In this document: positions 36,944-46,276 of the stretch, piece after piece | Layout of the letters: every line of letters starts with the position of its first letter | Numbering within the stretch: the stretch's first letter is position 1 | Source of the DNA: Enterovibrio baiacu | GTDB taxonomy: Bacteria > Pseudomonadota > Gammaproteobacteria > Enterobacterales > Vibrionaceae | Assembly (NCBI RefSeq): GCF_004120195.1 | Contig: NZ_SCHN01000017.1 | Coordinates: 1 to 64,000 of the forward strand | Direction of reading: 5' to 3' | DNA: 64,000 nucleotides | The notes under the pieces: generated by a model | Databases searched by the model: none | Seen by the model: the letters and a program-made list of their open reading frames with translations, nothing else | What the model was told of the DNA's origin: nothing | Translations under genes and position numbers: made by a program

Positions 36944-36981
36944 CAGGCGCTTTTCTGGGTTGTAGAAGCGCCTGTATTTTT
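36944..36981 (+). terminator. Terminator after small secreted protein gene
   Basis: Stem CAGGCGCTT/AAGCGCCTG with loop of 13 bases, then TATTTTT. Supports the 48-codon ORF being a real transcription unit. Confidence 0.8.
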
Positions 36982-37093
36982 CACCGCACTGTCTTCGATT
37001 CCCCATCTGCAACATCCTTTTGCTCCCTTGCGTGCCCACATCGGGTTTATTTGGAGATATACTGCCAGCGGTTATTTCAATCCAAGCCTGCAT

Positions 37094-37996
37094 ATGAAGC
37101 TCGCCAACAGTCCGGTTACACAACACGTCTTCGACGGTATTCCTTTCTTCCTCAAGCGCGACGACCAACTTCACGGTCATTTTTCGGGAAACAAAGCCCG
37201 CAAACTGATGTCGCTTCTTGCTTACGATGATCCAAAGATCACCCACTTGATTGGGTATGGTTCACCGCAGGCCAACTCCTTGTTATCCCTTGCGGCGCTC
37301 GCGTCCATCAAAGGTTGGCAGTTAGAGTTTTACGTTGATCGCATTCCAAGTTGGCTAAAAGAGAGCCCGATTGGGAATTATCGTGGGGCGTTAGATCTGG
37401 GCGCGAAAGTCATTGCAATGACAGACATCTGCGTCGAATCTACCCACCCTGCTGATTTCATTTATAAGCACCGACAAGATGAAAATCACCTACTTGTGCC
37501 TGAAGGTGGTCGATCTCCGATTGCAGAAGAAGGCGTCAAAACCCTTGCGGACGAAATTCTCGCGTGGTCTCACTTCCATCAAGAAAAGCCATTGGCCATC
37601 GCGTTACCTGCGGGCACGGGTACCACGGCGTTGTATTTGCACAAGCATTTACACCCACACGGCATTGAGGTGCTTACCTGCCCTTGCGTTGGTGGGGAAA
37701 GTTACCTTGTTTCGCAATTTGAAGAACTGGGCGAAACCAGCCACCCCACTATTTTGACTCGCGAGCAGAAGCATCACTTTGGAAAGCTGTACGAACAAGA
37801 TTATCGCGTGTGGCAATCCTTGCTTGAGCAAACCCACATCGAGTTTGATTTGTTGTATGACCCAATGATGTGGCGATGTTTACAGACATGGTACCCACAG
37901 AACGCTGACAAACAGCTTCTCTACATTCACCAAGGCGGCATTTTAGGCAACGAAAGTATGCTGCCAAGGTATGAGCGTAAATACGATCTTCGCTAA
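37094..37996 (+). CDS. ACC deaminase / D-cysteine desulfhydrase family PLP enzyme
   Basis: 300 residues from ATG 37094 (KLANSPVTQHVFDG); an upstream TTG at 37028 is less likely. Fold-type II PLP enzyme. FFLKRDDQLHGHFSGNKARKL carries the PLP lysine at about residue 34. PAGTGTTALYL is the phosphate-binding Gly-rich loop, and IHQGGILGNE closes the active site. It may open 1-aminocyclopropane-1-carboxylate or release sulfide from D-cysteine; desulfhydrase activity is commoner in enterobacteria and vibrios. Confidence 0.88.
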   Translation: MKLANSPVTQHVFDGIPFFLKRDDQLHGHFSGNKARKLMSLLAYDDPKITHLIGYGSPQANSLLSLAALASIKGWQLEFYVDRIPSWLKESPIGNYRGALDLGAKVIAMTDICVESTHPADFIYKHRQDENHLLVPEGGRSPIAEEGVKTLADEILAWSHFHQEKPLAIALPAGTGTTALYLHKHLHPHGIEVLTCPCVGGESYLVSQFEELGETSHPTILTREQKHHFGKLYEQDYRVWQSLLEQTHIEFDLLYDPMMWRCLQTWYPQNADKQLLYIHQGGILGNESMLPRYERKYDLR

Positions 37997-38096
37997 AAAG
38001 CTTTACACTCAGGTCTCATTAAAAACACCCATACACTCACCACCAAACTGCTAATCTCGCCTTAGTTTAAACCAGTTTTTGCACAAGGAAACGTGT

Positions 38097-38966
38097 ATGA
38101 AGTTATGGGTAGTTGGGTTACTCCTCGTTATCGCAGGCTGCGCCAACACAGAGAGCAATACGAGCAAAAATACCAGTGACAAAGCGGATACACATCAAGA
38201 CGTTTGCCGTGTGCTAGAGAAGGACATCAAACGCCCCAAAAACGCCCTACCAAGAAGACTCGATGAAGGGCTAACAGCCAAACGCGTTGAATTCATCAAT
38301 GATGATTTCACTTGCCATATCAATATGGTGATTGAGATTGATGACGACTTACTCATGTATCCGAGAATGGAAGGGAATAGCCGAGCCGAAAAGGTCGCTT
38401 TTCTCAATTCGCCAAAAGGTCAACTCACTGTCTTTGACGGTTTCCACGCTGGAATCGTCGAAAGTATGTTCGCTGATAGACCTCATTGGATCGACATTCA
38501 AGGGCTCAAGTTTTCACTGCAAGTCGACTACACCTCAGGTGATGCGCATACCACCGTCATCAATACGCTCGATAATACGGGATTTGACGCCAGTGAGAGT
38601 TGTTACAGCAAATTCATTGCTGTTGATTTGTGTGCGTATGTTGAAGAAGAGGCGCTACTCACCCAAAAAGACGATCTCTACAACATTCAAAACAATGTCA
38701 TTTTAGAAAAAGTGTCATCAAGCGGAAAAGCGCTCACGCTTGAGTATGCCTATCTGCCTGAGTTCGATTATGTGCTCGATGGAACGAATGTTCAGCGACA
38801 GAAAATCAGCGCATCAGGTTTGAAAAAACTAGAGCGGGAAGTATGTGGTAAGCAAGGACCAAATAGAGGGTTTGTCAAAGCCGGTGGCGAAGTGAAGCTA
38901 ATTTTCAAATCCACCAAACACCAGCTTAACTATTCCTCCAATGAGCTGACGTGCTCTCCAGACTAG
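38097..38966 (+). CDS. Unknown lipoprotein
   Basis: 289 residues from ATG 38097 (AAGGA 7 bases upstream). Signal KLWVVGLLLVIAGC with lipidated C15; the +2 residue is A, so outer-membrane sorting is expected. The mature protein has eight or so Cys in even spacing (VCRVL, FTCHI, SCYSK, DLCAY, EVCGK, LTCSP), which suggests several disulfides formed by the Dsb system. No family recognised. Its stop codon touches that of the convergent LysR gene. Confidence 0.78.
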   Translation: MKLWVVGLLLVIAGCANTESNTSKNTSDKADTHQDVCRVLEKDIKRPKNALPRRLDEGLTAKRVEFINDDFTCHINMVIEIDDDLLMYPRMEGNSRAEKVAFLNSPKGQLTVFDGFHAGIVESMFADRPHWIDIQGLKFSLQVDYTSGDAHTTVINTLDNTGFDASESCYSKFIAVDLCAYVEEEALLTQKDDLYNIQNNVILEKVSSSGKALTLEYAYLPEFDYVLDGTNVQRQKISASGLKKLEREVCGKQGPNRGFVKAGGEVKLIFKSTKHQLNYSSNELTCSPD

Positions 38967-39860
38967 TTACTCTTCCCACCCCTCAAAGTGCGTCAACAAA
39001 TGATCGATAGCAAGGCGCGCTTTGAGAGGCAAGAACTTGCGGTTTTGATACACGACCCATGAGGTGATTTTCTGCGTCCAAAAAGGAGCGAGCACTGGAA
39101 CCAAGTCACCCTCTTGAACCGCTTGCTGGAAACTGCTTTTGGGCATATAGCCAATCCCTAACCCGCCTTTACATGCCTCTACCAACGCATTCGCGTTATT
39201 ACAGCGAAAGCGCCCTGCGACTTTCACCGGTATCTCTTTGCCCGCCTGCTCGAACAGCCAAGTATCGTTATTGGTGATCAAACAAGAATGTTGCGCTAAC
39301 GCTTTAGGGTGGTTTGGTTCACCGTGTTCCAAAAGGTAATCAGGCGACGCAACCGCCATCAAACTGCGGTCAGCGAGCTTTCTCGCCACCAGCCCCGAGT
39401 CTTGCAAGCGCCCATAACGGATAGCGAAGTCGATGCCATCTTCCACAAAGTTGACGTGCCGGCTGCTAAAATCCACTTCCACCGTTAATTTGGGGTGTTG
39501 CTGGGCAAACTCTACCAGCGCTGGCGCAACGAACTGTTCGGCAAACGACCCCGCCATGCTGATACGGAGTGTGCCTTGCAAATCAAACTGCGTGCCTGTC
39601 ACCATTTCGTTGGCTTGATCGAGCCCGCTCACCAACTCTTGGCATTGCAGATAATACTGCTGACCCGTTTCCGTCAGCTTCACCGAGCGGGTAGACCGCG
39701 CAAACAACGCCGTGCCGAGCCGCTGCTCTAAGCGAGAGACTTGGCGAGAAACGTGGCTGACGGAGCAATTCAAACGACGCGCAGCCTCACTGAAGCCCTT
39801 GGCGTCTGCCACGGTAACGAATTCAACAATGCCATCAAAACTGAGTGAATGGAGGTTCAT
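38967..39860 (-). CDS. LysR-family regulator
   Basis: 297 residues from ATG 39860 (NLHSLSFDGIVEF). Winged helix with FSEAARRLNCSVSHVSRQVSRLE, then an effector domain ~90-290. It belongs to the CrgA/DmlR-like subgroup by the FARSTRSVKLTETG stretch. Divergent from the DJ-1 gene at 40013 with 152 bases between, so that gene and perhaps the downstream reductase are likely targets. Confidence 0.92.
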   Translation of the reverse strand: MNLHSLSFDGIVEFVTVADAKGFSEAARRLNCSVSHVSRQVSRLEQRLGTALFARSTRSVKLTETGQQYYLQCQELVSGLDQANEMVTGTQFDLQGTLRISMAGSFAEQFVAPALVEFAQQHPKLTVEVDFSSRHVNFVEDGIDFAIRYGRLQDSGLVARKLADRSLMAVASPDYLLEHGEPNHPKALAQHSCLITNNDTWLFEQAGKEIPVKVAGRFRCNNANALVEACKGGLGIGYMPKSSFQQAVQEGDLVPVLAPFWTQKITSWVVYQNRKFLPLKARLAIDHLLTHFEGWEE

Positions 39861-40012
39861 TTCATTATTGCCATATAGCAAAGACGGTTTTTCATTTTAG
39901 CGGATTATCACTCATATAGCGAAAGCATAGAATGGTCAACATCAAACGGCTTACTCATGTCCTCATACGGTCTGCTGCTAGATAAGCCCACTCACATCAG
40001 AAGGATTACGTT

Positions 40013-40684
40013 ATGAAAAAGGTTCTAATCATCGTTACGAATCATGCCACGCTTGGCACCACCGATCAGGCGAACGGCACGTACGCCCCTGAGATGACCC
40101 ACGCGTTGGATGCATTCTTGCAGGCGGGTTTCAGCTACGACGTTGCTTCTATCAACGGTGGCGCAGTGCCTTTCTACGGCGAAGATATGGAAGGTGATGA
40201 CGTTAATACGCGCATTTTTAACGACGCAGAGTTTCAGTCTCGCGTGAACAACACCATCCCTGTGAACCAACTTAACATCGACGACTACGATGCCATTTTC
40301 TACCCTGGTGGATTCGGTCTACTGTCTGATTTGGCAGAGCATCAACTGACAGCAAGCCTCGCGGCATCGCTCTATGAAAAAGGCGGCGTGATCGGTTCTG
40401 TATGTCACGGCCCTGCGGGTCTGCTTCCTATTACCCTTAGTAATGGACAGCCATTGATCGCAGACAAAACAGTGACAGGCTTTACCCGTGAAGAAGAAAT
40501 AGATTTTGGCACCATCAACGACATTCCTTTCCTACTGGAAGAGTCGCTCGCCCGTAAAGCCGCGAAATTTAGCAAGATCCAGCCTTGGGGCGTGCATGTC
40601 ATCGTTGACGAACGTCTTGTGACTGGCCAAAACCCAGCCAGTGCACACGGTGTGGGCGAAGCCATGGTCGCCTTGCTGAAATAA
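40013..40684 (+). CDS. DJ-1/PfpI (Hsp31-like) type 1 glutamine amidotransferase
   Basis: 223 residues, alpha/beta fold with nucleophile C131 in GSVCHGPAGLLP, and E27 in YAPEMTH, which lies where the family keeps an acidic partner. Related to the Hsp31-like class of glyoxalase III and stress chaperones. GFTREEEIDFG and the C-terminal TGQNPASAHGVGEAM are family marks. AAGGA precedes the ATG. It sits by a LysR regulator and an OYE reductase, a usual setting for electrophile or glyoxal defence. Confidence 0.9.
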   Translation: MKKVLIIVTNHATLGTTDQANGTYAPEMTHALDAFLQAGFSYDVASINGGAVPFYGEDMEGDDVNTRIFNDAEFQSRVNNTIPVNQLNIDDYDAIFYPGGFGLLSDLAEHQLTASLAASLYEKGGVIGSVCHGPAGLLPITLSNGQPLIADKTVTGFTREEEIDFGTINDIPFLLEESLARKAAKFSKIQPWGVHVIVDERLVTGQNPASAHGVGEAMVALLK

Positions 40685-40714
40685 CGCCAACAGCGTTTCG
40701 AAAAGCACAACTTT

Positions 40715-40770
40715 AAACGTCGGTGACGAGCAAACCACTGCCTTGCTCGACACTGACGTTTTCCTTTTTA
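40715..40770 (+). terminator. Terminator after DJ-1 gene
   Basis: 19-base arms AAACGTCGGTGACGAGCAA / TTGCTCGACACTGACGTTT (two mismatched pairs) with 9-base loop, then TCCTTTTTA. Confidence 0.8.
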
Positions 40771-40806
40771 CGGCGGCAATACCACCATGCTTAACCGCCT
40801 TTTCCG

Positions 40807-41898
40807 CTACTCCTCGCAATAGGCAGGATAATCGCTATACCCTTTTCGATCTCCACCAAACAAGGTCGTCGCATCAAGCTCAGCGAGTGGCCATCGGTGC
40901 TGAATGCGTTTAGGAAAATCTGGATTCGCGATAAACGGTCGACCGAACGCCACCAAATCCGCCAAGCCCCGCGACAAAATTGCCTCCGCTTTTTCCTGAT
41001 TGTACTGCCCAGCCACAATGATTTTTCCCGGATAAATGTCCCGAAGTGCTTCTCGAAATTGCAGCGACACCGTGGGTGCATCGTCCCAATCCGCTTCCGA
41101 AAGGTGCAGATACGCCACGCCAATCTCCGCGAGTTTGCCCGCGGAATACAAAATTGCATCAATGATCTGCGGACAATTCATGCCCCGTGCCGTGATGAAA
41201 GGTGCTAAGCGCACACCCACACGCTCTGATCCAATGGCATTGGCGATCACCGTGGCGACTTCGATTAAAAGACGTGCGCGATTTTCGATGTTGCCGCCAT
41301 ACACATCTTGGCGAACGTTTGAGGTTGAGCGAAGGAATTGGTCGAGCAGATACCCATTTGCAGCATGGATTTCGACACCGTCAAACCCCGCTTCCATGGC
41401 ATTGATCGCAGCCTTGCGATAATCCGTCACGATCTGTGCAATTTCTTCCCACAGCAACGCACGCGGTGTCGGGCAATCCACCATGCTGCCCACTCCCTCG
41501 TCATCCGCAACCCACACTTTTGCGTCAGGGTTTAATGCCGACGGGGCAACAGGCGCTTCGCCGCCATGAAAAGAGGCATGAGACATACGGCCAACGTGCC
41601 AAAGCTGAAGGAATATTTTTCCACCTTCACGGTGAACCGCATCCGTCACCAAACGCCACCCTTCAATGTGTTCTGGCGTGTGAATACCCGGGGTAAAGCT
41701 GTACCCTTGACCTTGCGGCGATATTTGCGTGGCTTCAGTAATGATCAGGCCTGCACTTGCGCGCTGTGCGTAGTATTCCGCCATCATTTTATTCGGAATG
41801 TTTCCCGGTTGTGTGGTTCGGCTGCGGGTCATTGGAGCCATCACAATACGGTTGTTGAGTGTGTGTTTACCCAGCTCTAGTGATTGAAATAAGGTCAT
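40807..41898 (-). CDS. Alkene reductase, Old Yellow Enzyme family (NemA-like)
   Basis: 363 residues, FMN-dependent reductase of alpha,beta-unsaturated carbonyls, N-ethylmaleimide and nitro esters. NRIVMAPMTRSRT at the N terminus, LQLWHVGRMSH, GVEIHAANGYLLDQFL (His-Asn of the active site) and LVAFGRPFIANPDFP are typical of NemA. AAGGAG is 7 bases before ATG 41898. Likely detoxifying; shares the setting with the DJ-1 gene on the other strand. Confidence 0.94.
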   Translation of the reverse strand: MTLFQSLELGKHTLNNRIVMAPMTRSRTTQPGNIPNKMMAEYYAQRASAGLIITEATQISPQGQGYSFTPGIHTPEHIEGWRLVTDAVHREGGKIFLQLWHVGRMSHASFHGGEAPVAPSALNPDAKVWVADDEGVGSMVDCPTPRALLWEEIAQIVTDYRKAAINAMEAGFDGVEIHAANGYLLDQFLRSTSNVRQDVYGGNIENRARLLIEVATVIANAIGSERVGVRLAPFITARGMNCPQIIDAILYSAGKLAEIGVAYLHLSEADWDDAPTVSLQFREALRDIYPGKIIVAGQYNQEKAEAILSRGLADLVAFGRPFIANPDFPKRIQHRWPLAELDATTLFGGDRKGYSDYPAYCEE

Positions 41899-41927
41899 GG
41901 AATTTCTCCTTCTGCATCAGCAGGTCA

Positions 41928-42389
41928 TTAATCGTTAAGCGAATGAATGGATTGAAGAATATCAATAGAGAGATCGATGCCGTCGTCGGGAACATCTAGC
42001 TCAATCAGGAGCGACGCAGACAATCGAAGAAAGAACTGCGCAATCTGCGTGTCTGGCACAAGCGTGACCTGATAGATGAGCGACATGCTGTCGAGCCAAC
42101 GCGCCAATTCACGGGCTGGCATGTCAGATCGCAGGGCAATATGATTAAGCTCGATATCCCGAATATCGGTGATATCGACAACGTGCAACGCCGCAAGGTC
42201 GTCGCGGTAAAACCAACGCCCCGGAAACGGAAACGCAGGACGCGCTCCCATCGACAAACCCAGTAAGGTTGTTAAATGCTGCAATGCGTTACTATTCGGC
42301 GGCGCAAGCACACTCACATGATCGAACTGCCAGGTGTAGTCAGGGGTGTTCACCACGGTTTTACCGTCAGTAGGATTGGACATTGTCAT
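41928..42389 (-). CDS. Small VOC-like protein
   Basis: 153 residues from ATG 42389; other ATGs at 42392 and 42383 and a GTG at 42401 are also in frame. FDHVSVLAPPNSNALQHLTTLLGLS and the paired AALHVVD ... ELNHIALRSDMPARELARWL look like one and a half beta-alpha-beta3 units of a vicinal-oxygen-chelate fold. Metal ligands could be H of FDHV and H of LNHIA. Function unknown. It ends 29 bases before the NemA-like start on the same strand, so the two may be one operon, divergent from a LysR gene. Confidence 0.75.
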   Translation of the reverse strand: MTMSNPTDGKTVVNTPDYTWQFDHVSVLAPPNSNALQHLTTLLGLSMGARPAFPFPGRWFYRDDLAALHVVDITDIRDIELNHIALRSDMPARELARWLDSMSLIYQVTLVPDTQIAQFFLRLSASLLIELDVPDDGIDLSIDILQSIHSLND

Positions 42390-42472
42390 CATGGGTCTCA
42401 CTGATTGTGTTCAACATGATCACAGCGTATTTGACGGATAAGATTTGAAAAACTAGCTTTGGGTATAACCAG

Positions 42473-42491
42473 TTTCAAATTGTATTTGAAA
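42473..42491. promoter_or_regulatory. Perfect inverted repeat, probable LysR operator
   Basis: TTTCAAAT-TGT-ATTTGAAA, an 8-3-8 perfect palindrome of T-N11-A type, 22 bases before the LysR start 42513. A third half-site ATTTGAAA lies at 42443-42450, nearer the divergent VOC gene. Confidence 0.6.
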
Positions 42492-42512
42492 ATTAAATGT
42501 GAAAAGCCCGCT

Positions 42513-43457
42513 ATGATGAAAGCCCTTCAAGACTTCCGAATATTCATTGAAACCGCAGAACAAGGCAGCCTTTCCGCCGTGGCAAGAAACATGGATCTCA
42601 CCCCTGCCGCCACCAGTGCAGCGGTGAAGCGATTGGAAAAGGAACTGGGAACGCCGCTGTTTATCCGTTCAACCCGAAGCCTACGATTAACGCCAGATGG
42701 CGAAGCATTTCTTCAACAATGTCAGCAAGCCATACAACTCTTGGATGACAGCGCAGCAACGCTTAAATCCGGGCAAACCGTGGTGAGTGGGGTCATTCAG
42801 CTCTCTTTGCCGTCAGATCTCGGGCGGAATCAGGTACTCGAATGGCTTGATGCCTTTTTGGATACCTATCCCCTCATCGAACTGCGCTTGCACCTCTCCG
42901 ATCGCATTGCCGATGTGTATTCTCAACCTGTCGACCTTGCGCTGCGTTATGGTGAGCCGCCTGCATCGAACCTGATTGCCTTGCCCATCGAACCCAATAA
43001 TTACCGTGTACTTTGCGCCAGCCCCGAATACATTGCGGCCTACGGAAACCCCAAGACACCGGATGAATTAACACAGCACAATTGCCTCTGTTTTGCCGTT
43101 GGCGACACCACACACACGCAGTGGGCGTTCTGGAAAAAAGACGAGGAAAAAGCAACGCAGCACAACCCTCGCCATTTAGGCATCAACCTACCGCCAGATG
43201 TCAGCGTGAACGTGAAAGGAAATCGGATGGCAGATGACGGTGAAGCGGTGCGTCGATGGGCACTTTCGGGCCGGGGAATTGCGTACAAATCTTACCTCGA
43301 TATTCGAGAAGACATTCGCGCAGGAAAATTGGTGATCGTGTGTGAAGATTGGCTCGGTCAATATGCACCGTTGAACCTGATTTGTGCCGACCGTCGGCAG
43401 CTCAATCCGGCCGTTCAAGCCCTTCGACAGTTCCTGATCGAGAGATGCCGAGAATAG
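42513..43457 (+). CDS. LysR-family regulator
   Basis: 314 residues from ATG 42513 (an ATG follows at 42516). Winged helix LSAVARNMDLTPAATSAAVKRLE and RSTRSLRLTPDG; effector domain ~90-305 of the CrgA/DmlR-like subgroup. It is divergent from the VOC/NemA-like pair and upstream of gbcA on +; the palindrome in its promoter suggests autoregulation and control of the divergent unit. Confidence 0.93.
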   Translation: MMKALQDFRIFIETAEQGSLSAVARNMDLTPAATSAAVKRLEKELGTPLFIRSTRSLRLTPDGEAFLQQCQQAIQLLDDSAATLKSGQTVVSGVIQLSLPSDLGRNQVLEWLDAFLDTYPLIELRLHLSDRIADVYSQPVDLALRYGEPPASNLIALPIEPNNYRVLCASPEYIAAYGNPKTPDELTQHNCLCFAVGDTTHTQWAFWKKDEEKATQHNPRHLGINLPPDVSVNVKGNRMADDGEAVRRWALSGRGIAYKSYLDIREDIRAGKLVIVCEDWLGQYAPLNLICADRRQLNPAVQALRQFLIERCRE

Positions 43458-43745
43458 TCCAACTTTCTATCGATGAGTCAGTGGGTTACCCCTCAACCCT
43501 TCACCCACACAATGCGCAGCGCAGTGCGCATTCCGTCGTAAAAAAGCGCGTATCGCGTCGTAAATAAATAATTACCCCCAAACAAAAAGGGCCATTATCC
43601 AAATGTAGGCCTCTCAAATGCCGCAAAGAAAGCGGTTTAAACACGCGCGCGGTGGCGTGTTTATGTTGTGCAGTATATCGACAAAGGATTGCCATTTGAG
43701 AATTCAAAAAGCATGTCGTGGGCAAGACGAAGGGAAGGAAACAAG

Positions 43746-44999
43746 ATGAACCAAGTGCCGATCAAACAAATCGACAGCGATGTCATTGATAAGCAAGCTG
43801 TCAAAACCATGCTCGAGCGACGCATTCCGAACTTTACGCTTGAACAACCCTTCTACAACAGCCCGGAGATTTTCCGCATCGACATGGAAGAAATCTTCGG
43901 TAAAGAATGGATATTTGCAGGCATGACGTGCGAATTTCCAAAACGAGGCAGTTTTACCACGCAGGATATTGGCGGTAACCCCATCATTATCGTGCGCGAT
44001 AACAAAGACCAAATTCGCGCCTTCCACAACGTATGCCGACACCGTGGTTCTAAAATCTGCACAACCCACAAAGGCAAATCTGCCAAGCTCGTCTGCCCTT
44101 ACCACCAATGGACGTATGATCTCGATGGGTCATTGGTTTACGCCGGCGTCGACATGGGCGACGACTTTGATAAATCCTTGTATAGCTTGCATCCCGTGCA
44201 TTGTGAAAATGCCGGTGGTTACATCTTCGTGTGCCTTGCAGATAACCCGCCGCCGATTCAAGAATTCCTCGATGACCTGAATTACTACCTCGAACCCTAC
44301 GACATGGCCAACACCAAAGTCGCCTACGAAAGCACCATCATTGAAAAAGCGAACTGGAAACTCGTGGTCGAAAACAACCGAGAGTGTTACCACTGTGACG
44401 GCTCACACCCAGAACTCCTTCATACATTGCTTGAGTGGGATGACAACAACGATCCACGCGCAACACCTGAATTCATCGCCTTGGTCGAAAAACAGCAAAA
44501 GCTCTGGGCAGGGCATGACATTCCCTTCAAGTTCAAAGGCGCGTATGGCCTTAGAAACCGCATGGTGCGAACGCCACTGAAAGAAGGCACTCACGCCATG
44601 ACCATGGACGGCAAAGCCGCCAGCAAAAAGCTCATGGGACGCATCGACACCCCTGACCTCGGCGTGTTGCGTATTTTGCACCTACCGAACTCGTGGAACC
44701 ACGGCGGCGGCGATAACTTGATCGCGTTCCAAATCCTGCCCGTGAGCCCACAAGAAACCAAAGTGATCACCCGCTGGATTGTGCACAAAGATGCCGTTGA
44801 AGGTGTGGACTACGACGTTGAAAACCTGATCCATGTATGGATGGCGACGAACGCCCAAGACCGCACGCTCGCTGAAACCAACCAGCTTGGCGTGAACTCG
44901 AAAGCGTACCAACCGGGCCCGTATTCCAAGACGTATGAGTTTGGGGTGATCAACTTTGTGAACTGGTACTGCGAACAGCTAGAAGCCAACCTCGGATAA
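43746..44999 (+). CDS. gbcA: Glycine betaine demethylase, Rieske oxygenase subunit GbcA
   Basis: 417 residues from ATG 43746 (GGAAGGAAACAAG upstream). Rieske [2Fe-2S] ligands CRH at C97/H99 and CPYH at C117/H120; the mononuclear iron site follows at NRECYHCDGSH with H216 and H221. Closely resembles GbcA, which with GbcB oxidises an N-methyl of glycine betaine, giving dimethylglycine and formaldehyde. The sister choline/carnitine/stachydrine oxygenases are similar, so the substrate needs testing, but the pairing with GbcB favours betaine. Confidence 0.9.
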   Translation: MNQVPIKQIDSDVIDKQAVKTMLERRIPNFTLEQPFYNSPEIFRIDMEEIFGKEWIFAGMTCEFPKRGSFTTQDIGGNPIIIVRDNKDQIRAFHNVCRHRGSKICTTHKGKSAKLVCPYHQWTYDLDGSLVYAGVDMGDDFDKSLYSLHPVHCENAGGYIFVCLADNPPPIQEFLDDLNYYLEPYDMANTKVAYESTIIEKANWKLVVENNRECYHCDGSHPELLHTLLEWDDNNDPRATPEFIALVEKQQKLWAGHDIPFKFKGAYGLRNRMVRTPLKEGTHAMTMDGKAASKKLMGRIDTPDLGVLRILHLPNSWNHGGGDNLIAFQILPVSPQETKVITRWIVHKDAVEGVDYDVENLIHVWMATNAQDRTLAETNQLGVNSKAYQPGPYSKTYEFGVINFVNWYCEQLEANLG

Positions 45000-45160
45000 G
45001 TGTTGGTGCGTTTTGGTATGTGCATGTCGTATTTGCATAAATCGTGAAACGCAAATGGCAACAAAATCCAAGAAAAGTGCATGGTTTTTAACCGAAAACA
45101 CAAACAAAAATACGTTGGCTATCAGAAAAACAGTGCGCTCACTGCTTGGGGAACGAAACA

Positions 45161-46276
45161 ATGAATGACGTAGAAGTGGTACCCGACAACAGCCTCAACC
45201 CCGTTAACACACAAACGTGGGTGAATGGGCGACACCTTGTGCGCTGCGTAAAAGTGATACGCGAAACGCATGACGTAAAAACCTTCTGCTTCATGAGTCA
45301 AACCCCCATCATGTACTTCTTCAAGCCGGGACAATTCGTCACGCTTGAGCTCAATATTGGTGGCGAACAAGTCATGCGCAGTTACACCATGTCTTCCTCG
45401 CCTTCCGTGCCATACAGCTTTTCCATCACGGTCAAGCGGCTCAAGAATGGTTTAGTGTCGAACTGGCTGCATGACAACCTCAATATCGATGACGAAATTG
45501 CGGTTCATGGTCCCGTCGGCAACTTCAACTGCATCGACAACCCCACCGATAAAGCGCTGCTCCTTTCGGGTGGTGTCGGCATCACACCCGTGATTTCCAT
45601 GGCGCGATGGTGGTACGACACCAACGGCGCGGTGGACATCAAGTTCGTTCACAGCGCCCAAACGCCGCGAGACATCATCTTCCTCAAAGAACTGGAATTG
45701 ATGAACGCACGCATTGATAACTTCGACCTCAGCATCATTTGTGAACGCTATGACCCCGGCCAAAGCTGGCATGGTTATCGTGGCTACCTCACCAAAGAAG
45801 TCCTCTTGCTGATTGCGCCTGATGCGCTTCAACGTGAAGTCTACTGTTGTGGGCCAGAGCCTTACATGGCTGCTGTGCGTAAAATGCTGATGGAAATCGG
45901 CTTCGACATGCGCCAATACCACGAAGAAAGCTTCGGCGCGACGCCAACAGAAGTACAAGAAGATGCGGAAGAGTCTGCAGAACAAGCACTGATCACCGAT
46001 GAAATCCCAGTTCCTGGTTTCACCGTCGAATTCGTTGATGAAGGCATGTCCGTCACCGTCAGCGAAAACGAAACCATTCACACCGCCAGCACCAAGCTCG
46101 GCGTACATGTACCCAAAGCCTGCGGCATGGGCATTTGCGGGTCATGCAAAGTGAGATTGTTGTCTGGTGAAGTCACCATGGAACATAACGGCGGGATCAC
46201 CGAAGAAGAGGAAGAAGAAGGGTATATTCTTAGCTGTTGCAGCAAGGCAATAACAAACGTCACCATCGAAACCTAA
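45161..46276 (+). CDS. gbcB: Glycine betaine demethylase reductase GbcB
   Basis: 371 residues from ATG 45161. Ferredoxin-NAD(P) reductase module with RSYTMSSS (FAD, 73-80) and LSGGVGITP (NAD, ~135-143). The C-terminal plant-type [2Fe-2S] ferredoxin has C321, C326, C329 and C359. A hydrophilic acidic linker at ~260-285 (QEDAEESAEQ) joins the two. It feeds electrons from NADH to the Rieske centre of GbcA. It lies 161 bases after gbcA, without a strong terminator between, so it is probably one operon. Confidence 0.9.
   Translation: MNDVEVVPDNSLNPVNTQTWVNGRHLVRCVKVIRETHDVKTFCFMSQTPIMYFFKPGQFVTLELNIGGEQVMRSYTMSSSPSVPYSFSITVKRLKNGLVSNWLHDNLNIDDEIAVHGPVGNFNCIDNPTDKALLLSGGVGITPVISMARWWYDTNGAVDIKFVHSAQTPRDIIFLKELELMNARIDNFDLSIICERYDPGQSWHGYRGYLTKEVLLLIAPDALQREVYCCGPEPYMAAVRKMLMEIGFDMRQYHEESFGATPTEVQEDAEESAEQALITDEIPVPGFTVEFVDEGMSVTVSENETIHTASTKLGVHVPKACGMGICGSCKVRLLSGEVTMEHNGGITEEEEEEGYILSCCSKAITNVTIET

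Noticed and set aside
45452-46108. 218-codon minus frame over gbcB
   Set aside because: Shadow of gbcB; no motif and no ribosome site.
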